From positions 2,041,501 to 2,105,500 of the forward strand of contig NZ_AP026709.1 in the NCBI RefSeq assembly GCF_027923765.1: a stretch of DNA of 64,000 nucleotides. Direction: 5' to 3'. A model generated the notes under the pieces. It saw only the letters and a program-made list of their open reading frames with translations. It did no database searches and had not been told where the DNA came from. The position numbers were made by a program, and so were the translations under genes. The DNA comes from Pseudodesulfovibrio nedwellii. GTDB taxonomy: Bacteria > Desulfobacterota > Desulfovibrionia > Desulfovibrionales > Desulfovibrionaceae. The stretch's first letter is position 1. Each line of letters starts with the position of its first letter. This document shows positions 25,769 to 32,190 of this stretch, in pieces.

Positions 25769-26971
25769 CTATTCAGCAAGCTTTACCTTAATGGCAGCAG
25801 CAATAGCCTTACCCTGCTCGTAGCATTTTGCCAAAGCATCGTGATCAGGCACATACTTAACCTTGACCGGGTCCACGACTTCCATATTCATGTCGTTCAG
25901 CCACTGGGTCAGGACCTTGACGCACTCACCGGACCAACCAAAGGAACCGATGGCTGAACCAATCTTGTCCTTCGGACGCAATCCCTTCATGTACGTCATC
26001 ATGTCGGACATAAGCGGCAAAATACCATTATTGTGTGTCGGGGAACCAAGAATCACGGCAGCGGAGTCAAAGACTTCGTGCATAACTTCGGAATGATGGT
26101 TGTACTTCATGGACATGAGTCGCACGGAGACACCTTCATCTACCAAGGCGCTTGCCACGGCTGTGGCCATCTTCTCCGTGGAATGCCACATGGAATCATA
26201 GACGATGACGGCTTTGTTCTTGGGCTTCTGTTCAGCATACTCAACGTACTTGTCCATGGCCCACTGACAATCTTCACCACGGAACATAAGACCGTGATCA
26301 GGGCAGAGCATGTCCAACTCAAGATTCATTTCTTTCAAGAGCTTCATAGTCTTGAGCACGACCGGGGAGTATGGCAGCACGATATTCGCGTAGTAGAAAC
26401 GCATCAGTTCTTCCAACTTATAGCGATCCACTTCATCGGCGAAACGCTCGGAAGTAGCCCAGTTCTGCCCAAAAGCGTCATTGGTAAAGGCTATTTTGTC
26501 TTCCGGGCAGTAGGTCAACATGGAATCAGGCCAGTGCAGCATACGGGTCTCAATAAATGAAAGATGCCGTTTGCCGATACAAATTTCAGTCCCGGTGGGA
26601 ACCACTTCAACAGGCCAATCCTTGTAATGGAAATGGGCCATCATGGCTTTCTGCCCCATGGGAGAAGTATAAATTTTCTTGGGCTGGTATTTTTCAATGG
26701 CCAACGCCAGACAACCGGCGTGATCGGGCTCAAGATGGTTGATAACAAAATAATCGATTTTGCGATCACCCAACACCTGAGCGATATTGCACTGGAGGGT
26801 ACCCCAGAACTCTTCCGCGACGGTGTCGACCAGGGTAACATTCTCATCCATGATCAAAAAGTTATTGTACGTAGTTCCCATCGGGGAATTGGAATAGCCA
26901 TGAAAATTCCGGCGATTCCAGTCTACCGAACCAATCCAGAAAATATCATTCTTAATTTCAACTGGTTTCAT
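25769..26971 (-). CDS. roo: Rubredoxin:oxygen oxidoreductase (flavodiiron protein)
   Basis: A 400-residue flavodiiron protein that reduces oxygen to water, and possibly NO, with electrons from rubredoxin. It is very like D. gigas Roo: the N-terminal beta-lactamase-like domain has the diiron ligands in HLEPDHAG, and its ETRMLHWPDSM, TNDAFGQN and CPDHGLMFRG segments. The flavodoxin domain (about 255-395) has YDSMWHSTEKMA for FMN phosphate and GSPTHNNG. Translation from the GTG at 26983 is unlikely because that codon is part of the ribosome site GGAGAGAG. It follows the rubredoxin gene by 95 bases. Confidence 0.97.
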   Translation of the reverse strand: MKPVEIKNDIFWIGSVDWNRRNFHGYSNSPMGTTYNNFLIMDENVTLVDTVAEEFWGTLQCNIAQVLGDRKIDYFVINHLEPDHAGCLALAIEKYQPKKIYTSPMGQKAMMAHFHYKDWPVEVVPTGTEICIGKRHLSFIETRMLHWPDSMLTYCPEDKIAFTNDAFGQNWATSERFADEVDRYKLEELMRFYYANIVLPYSPVVLKTMKLLKEMNLELDMLCPDHGLMFRGEDCQWAMDKYVEYAEQKPKNKAVIVYDSMWHSTEKMATAVASALVDEGVSVRLMSMKYNHHSEVMHEVFDSAAVILGSPTHNNGILPLMSDMMTYMKGLRPKDKIGSAIGSFGWSGECVKVLTQWLNDMNMEVVDPVKVKYVPDHDALAKCYEQGKAIAAAIKVKLAE

Positions 26972-27066
26972 TTCTCTCTCCACATTGAACAGTCAATCAA
27001 TCGTTATGGCAAAAAGAGACGCGAGCAACAGCACGCGTCTCAGGCCCGAAGTCTTCAGGCGAAAAT

Positions 27067-27228
27067 TTAATCTTCCGGGACAAAGTTGTCCTTGGGAGCG
27101 CCGCAAATGGGGCACAACCAGTCTTCAGGCAGGTCATCAAAACTGGTACCAGCCGGGATGTCGGAATCAGGGTCACCCTGCTCAGGGTCGTACACATAGC
27201 CGCAAATTTCACACACATATTTCTGCAT
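27067..27228 (-). CDS. rub: Internal start: stand-alone rubredoxin (53 residues)
   Basis: This frame is in phase with the di-rubredoxin and starts at an internal ATG with its own AAAGGAG at good spacing. The product has the exact length and layout of Desulfovibrio rubredoxin (CEIC at 6-9, CPIC near 39-42). Whether it is made beside or in place of the fusion is not known. Confidence 0.6.
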   Translation of the reverse strand: MQKYVCEICGYVYDPEQGDPDSDIPAGTSFDDLPEDWLCPICGAPKDNFVPED

Positions 27229-27516
27229 GGGTCCATTCTCCTTTTGGTCTGTCATATTCGCAGTCGCCGCCGCCGCTGTCAACTTATCCGGGTTTGTTTC
27301 AACCGGCAATTCACAATCAGCTTTGGTTGATCCTGGCCCCATAAGGGGACGAAAGCACTTCTTGGTGCCACCGCAGATAGGGCATCGCCATTCATCCGGG
27401 ATGTCTTTGAAAAAAGTTCCTTTGGGGATCTTCCCCCTGCGGTCACCCTTATCAGGGTTGTATATATACCCGCAATTCACGGTCTGGCATTGATACATTT
27501 CTTCCGGATTTGCCAT
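27067..27516 (-). CDS. Di-rubredoxin: CX4C-type and classical rubredoxin fused
   Basis: A 149-residue frame with two iron centres. Domain 1 (about 6-52) has an unusual CQTVNC (CX4C) first loop and CPICGG, as in D. desulfuricans rubredoxin-2. A linker (about 53-96) holds one extra cysteine. Domain 2 (97-149) is a classical rubredoxin, [15 protein letters not shown] to [11 protein letters not shown]. The start at 27516 follows GGAG; a 14-residue upstream extension has no such site. AAAAGGAG also lies just before the internal ATG at 27228, so a free 53-residue rubredoxin may be made too. It should feed electrons to Roo, the next gene. Confidence 0.93.
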   Translation of the reverse strand: MANPEEMYQCQTVNCGYIYNPDKGDRRGKIPKGTFFKDIPDEWRCPICGGTKKCFRPLMGPGSTKADCELPVETNPDKLTAAAATANMTDQKENGPMQKYVCEICGYVYDPEQGDPDSDIPAGTSFDDLPEDWLCPICGAPKDNFVPED

Positions 27517-27540
27517 GGCTGCTCCACAAAAATTTGGGGT

Positions 27541-27567
27541 AAAAAGGGCGGGCATCAAAGCCCGCCC
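27541..27567 (-). terminator. Terminator between desulfoferrodoxin and di-rubredoxin genes
   Basis: GGGCGGGC / GCCCGCCC with a six-base loop and TTTTT on the - strand. It ends only about 25 bases before the di-rubredoxin ATG, which leaves no room for a separate promoter after it. A small GATGT/ACATC hairpin lies just upstream (about 27573-27590). Confidence 0.85.
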
Positions 27568-27625
27568 GTACAGATGTCTTTTTAAACATCAAGAGTGATA
27601 CGGATGTCCCACTCCTGACGTCAAA

Positions 27626-28009
27626 CTACGCAGCCCAGAGGCCGTGCAGATTGCAATATGCTCTCACTGAGATATCACCGGACAGGCCACAAGCACAGAA
27701 CTCGGCTTCAGGAGCATCTCCGGGTTTAATCATTTTGACAAAACAGGTGTCACCGACCATGACTTCAATCCACTCAATATAATGTTTTTCTTCCATAGGA
27801 TGAGCAACCTCACCGACCTTGACGGTAATCTTGTCGCCATCCTTGGTCATGACAGGCACATGCTTTTCGACAGCGGCATCGACGGTATTCTCGGCCATAA
27901 GAACCATGTCCTGACCGCAACAAACGAGGTCTCCAGCGCCTTCATGAATAGCCAAGACGATGTTACCACACGCTTCACACTTGTAAATTTCACCCATTTT
28001 GATTCCCAT
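27626..28009 (-). CDS. dfx: Desulfoferrodoxin (superoxide reductase)
   Basis: A 127-residue class I desulfoferrodoxin. The N-terminal desulforedoxin-like centre is CEACG...CCGQDM (residues about 11-35). The catalytic centre is built by KHVPV, VAHPMEEKHYIEWIEV and CNLHGLW, giving four histidines and one cysteine to iron. The Glu-Lys pair EKHVP next to the site is typical. It reduces superoxide to peroxide without making oxygen. AAGGAG fixes the start at 28009. It lies 26 bases after rubrerythrin, which removes the peroxide, and a terminator ends the pair. Confidence 0.97.
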   Translation of the reverse strand: MGIKMGEIYKCEACGNIVLAIHEGAGDLVCCGQDMVLMAENTVDAAVEKHVPVMTKDGDKITVKVGEVAHPMEEKHYIEWIEVMVGDTCFVKMIKPGDAPEAEFCACGLSGDISVRAYCNLHGLWAA

Positions 28010-28035
28010 GTCTCAATCTCCTTAAATAATGTGGT

Positions 28036-28608
28036 TTACCAGTTGGTATCTTTCATTTCGAAATGAGCCTGGGGATGATCACAGGCCGGACACTTGGCGG
28101 GAGCAGTCGTACCGGTATGGTTATAGCCACAGTTCTGGCATCGCCACACGATTTCAGTATCCTTTTTAAAAACTTTACCGGCCTCGATATTGGCTATCAA
28201 AGACTTGTAACGTTCCTCATGATATGCCTCGGCAATGGCGATGTTCTCCATGACACAGGCGATCTCGGTAAAACCTTCGTCCCGTGCGATCTTGGCAAAA
28301 TCAGGGTACATGCATTCGTGTTCTTCTTTCTCTCCGGCGGCTGCTGCATACAAATTTTCCAGCGTGGTGCCGATCTTTCCAGCAGGGAAAGTCGCTGTAA
28401 TTTCAGCGTCGCCACCTTCAAGAAATTTGAACAAACGCTTGGCGTGTTCCTTTTCATGATTGGCTGTTTCCGTAAAAATATTGAATATCTGAACGTATCC
28501 TTCCTTTTTCGCCACGCTGGCAAAATAGGTGTATTTGTTACGGGCCTGAGACTCGCCGATGAAAGCGGTCAAAAGATTCTTTTCAGTCTGTGTACCTTTG
28601 AGCGACAT
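28036..28608 (-). CDS. rbr: Rubrerythrin
   Basis: A 190-residue rubrerythrin, an NADH-linked peroxidase of anaerobes. The diiron four-helix domain shows FIGESQARNKYTYFA, ETANHEKEHAKRLFKF, EHECMYPDFAKIARDEGF and AEAYHEERYKSL with all expected Glu/His ligands. The C-terminal rubredoxin domain has CQNCGY and CPACDHPQAHFE. GGAGGAG precedes the start. It heads the rbr-dfx unit, under a near-perfect palindrome with TTGACA beside it, the likely PerR operator. Confidence 0.98.
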   Translation of the reverse strand: MSLKGTQTEKNLLTAFIGESQARNKYTYFASVAKKEGYVQIFNIFTETANHEKEHAKRLFKFLEGGDAEITATFPAGKIGTTLENLYAAAAGEKEEHECMYPDFAKIARDEGFTEIACVMENIAIAEAYHEERYKSLIANIEAGKVFKKDTEIVWRCQNCGYNHTGTTAPAKCPACDHPQAHFEMKDTNW

Positions 28609-28762
28609 TGAAGCTCCTCCTACCCGACTGAATGCCGGGTTGATGCTGATTAGTGAGTTTTCACCAGTTCATTACACCAAATATTTGGCGTTGTCGTATT
28701 ATTTTGTCTCATCAAAAACACGATTATGCAGAGGTTGCACGATATGATTTTGACCACGCTCA

Positions 28763-28787
28763 TTAACTAGGAATCATTCCTAATTAA
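28763..28787. promoter_or_regulatory. Operator palindrome of rubrerythrin, likely PerR box
   Basis: A 25-base inverted repeat with one mismatched pair; its core TAGGAATCATTCCTA (28768-28782) is perfect. Its outer half overlaps the presumed -10 element of rbr. The 7-1-7 layout fits Fur/PerR proteins. Confidence 0.65.
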
Positions 28788-28805
28788 TAATTTTAATGCT
28801 GTCAA
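28777..28805 (-). promoter_or_regulatory. Candidate promoter of rbr-dfx
   Basis: On the - strand TTGACA (28805-28800), 17 bases, TAGGAA (28782-28777). The -10 is weak and lies inside the palindrome, as expected for a repressed promoter. The leader to rbr is about 160 bases. Confidence 0.5.
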
Positions 28806-28853
28806 GTTACTTTTCTTAAAAATAAACAGAAAAATCATGTTGATAAACGACAC

Positions 28854-28883
28854 GAGCCAGACAAGGGACTCCCTGTCTGGCTC
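28854..28883 (-). terminator. Hairpin after perR
   Basis: GAGCCAGACA / TGTCTGGCTC with further GGGA/TCCC pairing, 39 bases past the perR stop. No clear T run, so it may be a weak or factor-aided terminator. Confidence 0.6.
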
Positions 28884-28921
28884 GTAACTGCTCACAGGAA
28901 CAGTGTGTCACGAATTCATAT

Positions 28922-29320
28922 TTACTGCTGTTCTTTCTGACACTTTGGGCAAATGCCCACGAATTCGACATTAGTATTCAGAATTTTATAACCCGCAGCA
29001 TATTCTTCAGGCAATTGCGGAATGACAATATCACATTCCACATCAGCAACTGCGGTACAAATTTCACATCTGATATGAGGATGGGGTTCAGCTGTCCCAT
29101 CAAATCGTTTCTGTTCACCAGGGCCACCCAGCTTGAGAATTAATCCTTGAGACGAAAGGAATTCAAGATTTCTGTACACCGTACCAAGACTGATACGGGG
29201 AATGATCTTGCGAACCATATCATAGACTTCATCTGCAGTGGGGTGACATGTCACCTTCTGCAATTCTTCCAATATCACTTTCCGTTGTTTGGAAAGGCGA
29301 AAACCCATTTCATGCGCCAT
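28922..29320 (-). CDS. perR: Fur-family peroxide repressor PerR
   Basis: A 132-residue Fur-family repressor. The winged helix (about 10-80) has RLSKQRKVILEELQ and RISLGTVYRNLEFL, and the metal region has PHPHIRCEICTAVAD and CPKCQKEQ, two CxxC pairs for structural zinc. It is assigned to PerR rather than Fur because it adjoins rubrerythrin, desulfoferrodoxin and Roo, and because its PHPHI wording is like PerR proteins; the D. vulgaris PerR gene has similar neighbours. GGAG precedes the start. Its own promoter region carries a palindrome, so it likely represses itself. Confidence 0.9.
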   Translation of the reverse strand: MAHEMGFRLSKQRKVILEELQKVTCHPTADEVYDMVRKIIPRISLGTVYRNLEFLSSQGLILKLGGPGEQKRFDGTAEPHPHIRCEICTAVADVECDIVIPQLPEEYAAGYKILNTNVEFVGICPKCQKEQQ

Positions 29321-29339
29321 GGAGAATCCTCCGATTTAT

Positions 29340-29359
29340 TTAATAACAATTACTATTAA
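29340..29359. promoter_or_regulatory. Operator palindrome of perR
   Basis: TTAATAACAATTACTATTAA, a 20-base inverted repeat with two mismatched pairs. It overlaps the presumed -10 of perR in the same way as the rbr operator overlaps its promoter. Confidence 0.6.
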
Positions 29360-29378
29360 CAAAAACAGCAACTGTCAA
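29350..29378 (-). promoter_or_regulatory. Candidate promoter of perR
   Basis: On the - strand TTGACA (29378-29373), 17 bases, TAGTAA (29355-29350), with the -10 inside the palindrome. Confidence 0.55.
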
Positions 29379-29504
29379 GATGTATCATCTGTCGTTTTGT
29401 AACAGTTCCCACTAACGTAGAATTTGATTTCGTGCAAATGGCTGAAGCATGCTATTTTGCGGACTTTTCGTTCTAAAAACGAATTCTTACCCTTCATGTT
29501 GACG

Positions 29505-29536
29505 CAAAAAAAAAGACCCGACTATTGTCGGGCCTC
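29505..29536 (-). terminator. Terminator of the cytochrome-chemoreceptor unit
   Basis: CCCGAC-aatag-GTCGGG type stem with nine T on the - strand, 24 bases past the stop codon. Confidence 0.87.
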
Positions 29537-29559
29537 TTTTCATTATATTCAGGATGTCT

Positions 29560-31578
29560 CTAATTACGGAACTTGGCTACGAGTTCCGACAGGTTCTGTG
29601 CCATTTCCGAAACCTCCAGAATACCACGATTGGATTCCTGGATGCCGGAAAGGACTTCTTGCGACAGATCATTAATCTGCGTCACCCGAGTATTAATTTC
29701 ATCGGATGTCGAGGATTGTTGTTCGGCCGCCGCTGCGATCCCGTTGACTCTGTCCGCTATGGAGTTGGAATGCTGCACGATTTCGTCCAGTACACCACCG
29801 GCTTTCTGGGCCATGCCAGACGTATTGAGCACACGTTCCTTAGCACTGTCCATTTCCTTGACGACATCTGCCGTGGACTGCTGAATCAAAGAAATGGCAC
29901 CTTCCACTTCCTTGGTAGCATCCATGGTTTTCTCAGCCAGCTTCCTGACTTCATCAGCAACAACCGCAAAGCCGCGACCGGCTTCACCAGCTCGGGCAGC
30001 CTCAATAGCTGCATTCAAAGCCAACAGATTGGTCTGGTCAGCTATATCATTAATAACAGCCATGACCTTGCCGATATTTTCTGCACGACTGGACAAGGAG
30101 CCCAAGGCTACTGCCAGATTTTCAGTGATATCAGCCACAGTGTTAATTTCGACCACAGTTTCACCAACCACGGTACCGCCATCAGCGGCAACCTTGTTGG
30201 CTCGGTTGGAAGCCTCGGCAGTCTCGGAAGCGTTTCTGGCCACTTCAAGAACAGTGGCATTCATTTCTTCCATGGCCGTTGCGACCTGACTGGTCTGATC
30301 TGCCGTAGTATCCACACCACGAGCCAGTTCACGCATATGGTCAGACAAAGCGTCAGAAGCCTCATTAAGCCTGTTGGCAACTTCGGTGACTTCGTTGGCG
30401 ACCACCAGCAGATTCTGCCGTTGCAAATCAATGTTCTTCTTGTCCTCTTCCTCACGGGTCAGATCAATAAGCACACAGATGACGCCCACAGCCTTGCCTT
30501 CTGCATCCTTAAGAGGAGAAGCCTCAAAGAGGAGTGGGAAGTCTACACCGTCATTACGCTGGTAAACGAATCGCCCGGTAACAGGCTCGCCAAGACCAAT
30601 GACGTCAGCCGCATTACAAGTGGCCTCATTCTCAGAATCACAGACGAAGATATCGGAAACAAACCGTCCCTTGACCTCCTCTTCCGAGAGACCAAGAATT
30701 GTCCGCAGAGGCGGATTGATAAACTGAAGACGCAAGTCCTTATCCGACACGAAGAGCGGCACCACAATGCCATCGAGTACGCTCTGATTGTACTGAAGTT
30801 GATCCCTGATCTGATCAACCATCTCACCGAGATATCGCGACAGGGAGCCAAGTTCATCGCTGCCTGTCACCGTAAACTTGGCATCAAGATTGCCTTTGCT
30901 CACTTCTTCTGTGGTGGCTGCGATGTTTGTAATGCGATTAACAATTGCCCGACGCATGAAAATGATCAGGGCTGTCAGCAATGCAATCACGCCAAAAACA
31001 GAGATTGCTGCGGACTTGAATTGGTTGTCCTTAAGGGCATTGAACTGTGGGCTGACATCAATGGCCACGACCATGGAACCAAGAATTTTCCGGCTCCTGC
31101 CATGACAATGATAACACTCAGCACTATTCTCAATTGATTTCACCTCGGCAAAATGCAATTTGCCGTCGATATCCATGAGTTCACCCGCAACGATCTTTTC
31201 TTTCAAACTCTTCCGAATAAGATCGGGAAGCCCATTTTCATGACGAATCTTGAAAATATTCTTTCTTTCGGCTTCAGGCTCAGTGGCGTAGGTAACCTCA
31301 CCCTTATAGTCAGTCATATAGACTTTGGTATCCGGGTACCGTGCGGCCATATCCTCGAATTTGATCTCGGTACCTTCGTTATCCCCCACTGCCATGGGAT
31401 CTTCGATGGCAATATACAGCATATCAGCCACACGTTCAGCGGCTGACTCAACTTCATGCAGGGTATGATCCCTTGTAGAAATAGAATTGTAGATGAACAG
31501 TCCTGCGAATGCGACCACCGTCAAGATGGAAGAAAGCAGGATGACTTTGACGCCAAGGGATTTCCTGATAAATTTCAT
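29560..31578 (-). CDS. c-haem methyl-accepting chemotaxis protein, DcrA-like
   Basis: A 672-residue chemoreceptor. Membrane spans are at about 10-30 and 188-210. The periplasmic part between them ends with a c-type haem motif, CYHCH (155-159), in a DUF3365-like domain. HAMP (about 210-262) and a PAS domain (about 265-385) precede the signalling hairpin, whose tip reads [35 protein letters not shown] in pieces (core [15 protein letters not shown]). D. vulgaris DcrA is a known haem-bearing receptor for oxygen or redox state, and the layout agrees. It follows a tetrahaem cytochrome by eight bases, so electrons may pass between the two (inference). Confidence 0.93.
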   Translation of the reverse strand: MKFIRKSLGVKVILLSSILTVVAFAGLFIYNSISTRDHTLHEVESAAERVADMLYIAIEDPMAVGDNEGTEIKFEDMAARYPDTKVYMTDYKGEVTYATEPEAERKNIFKIRHENGLPDLIRKSLKEKIVAGELMDIDGKLHFAEVKSIENSAECYHCHGRSRKILGSMVVAIDVSPQFNALKDNQFKSAAISVFGVIALLTALIIFMRRAIVNRITNIAATTEEVSKGNLDAKFTVTGSDELGSLSRYLGEMVDQIRDQLQYNQSVLDGIVVPLFVSDKDLRLQFINPPLRTILGLSEEEVKGRFVSDIFVCDSENEATCNAADVIGLGEPVTGRFVYQRNDGVDFPLLFEASPLKDAEGKAVGVICVLIDLTREEEDKKNIDLQRQNLLVVANEVTEVANRLNEASDALSDHMRELARGVDTTADQTSQVATAMEEMNATVLEVARNASETAEASNRANKVAADGGTVVGETVVEINTVADITENLAVALGSLSSRAENIGKVMAVINDIADQTNLLALNAAIEAARAGEAGRGFAVVADEVRKLAEKTMDATKEVEGAISLIQQSTADVVKEMDSAKERVLNTSGMAQKAGGVLDEIVQHSNSIADRVNGIAAAAEQQSSTSDEINTRVTQINDLSQEVLSGIQESNRGILEVSEMAQNLSELVAKFRN

Positions 31579-31586
31579 ACTGCCCC

Positions 31587-32072
31587 CTAGTGCGCCCCGC
31601 CGTAGAGCAGCGGCTTGAAGTCAAACGCGTCAATCCTTTGGGGATTGTGACAAGAAGTGCAGTCTTCCATACTCAGGCTGCCCTTGATCAAATCGGAGTC
31701 CCCTCCCGACTCCACGTGGTCATAGCCAGGTCCATGACAGACCTCGCAACCACAGTCGGCCAATCCCGGCGTCTGCTCAAAGCTGACGAAACCACCCGGT
31801 TGACCGTATCCTGTCATATGACAGGAATAACATTCAGCAAGCTCCTCCTGATTCAGGTCAGAAGCCATAATTTTTACGGATTTACCCGAATGGGCTTTTT
31901 TCGCAAATTTTATAAAATTTCCATATTCCTCTTCGTGACATTCGCCGCACGATTCAGAGCCAACGTATTGACCGGAATTCGTCCGACCAACGCTCGCCAT
32001 TGCAACCGTGACAACAAAAGCGGCCACAACGAGAATAAGGCTTCCTTTGTACCAAACCGCTCTCTTCAACAT
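31587..32072 (-). CDS. Membrane-anchored tetrahaem c-type cytochrome
   Basis: A 161-residue cytochrome with an N-terminal hydrophobic stretch (about 10-28; signal or anchor). It has four haem motifs: CGECH (42-46), CYSCH (81-85), CEVCH (109-113) and CTSCH (138-142). Spacing and the [10 protein letters not shown] segment recall the cytochrome c-554-like family. It is not a cytochrome c3, which has a tighter pattern. It is co-transcribed with the haem chemoreceptor. The ribosome site is a G-run rather than a clean GGAG. Its electron partners are unknown. Confidence 0.9.
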   Translation of the reverse strand: MLKRAVWYKGSLILVVAAFVVTVAMASVGRTNSGQYVGSESCGECHEEEYGNFIKFAKKAHSGKSVKIMASDLNQEELAECYSCHMTGYGQPGGFVSFEQTPGLADCGCEVCHGPGYDHVESGGDSDLIKGSLSMEDCTSCHNPQRIDAFDFKPLLYGGAH

Positions 32073-32101
32073 GAACCAACCCCCGTAACGTGTAGAACAC
32101 T

Positions 32102-32123
32102 CGGGAGGGCCATCACCCTCCCG
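32102..32123. other. Hairpin between purL and cytochrome genes
   Basis: CGGGAGGG-6-CCCTCCCG, 68 bases past the purL stop. Without a T tract it may be a weak terminator or part of the cytochrome leader. Confidence 0.55.
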
Positions 32124-32190
32124 ATATAATTCCGTATTTCATAGATGGTTTTTCCAAGCAGGTAAAGTACTCGCTGAAATCGATTCGCTA

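Noticed and set aside
29554-31137. A 527-codon open frame on the + strand
   Set aside because: It lies wholly opposite the chemoreceptor gene, has no ribosome site and codes for no recognisable domain. It results from codon bias of the real gene.
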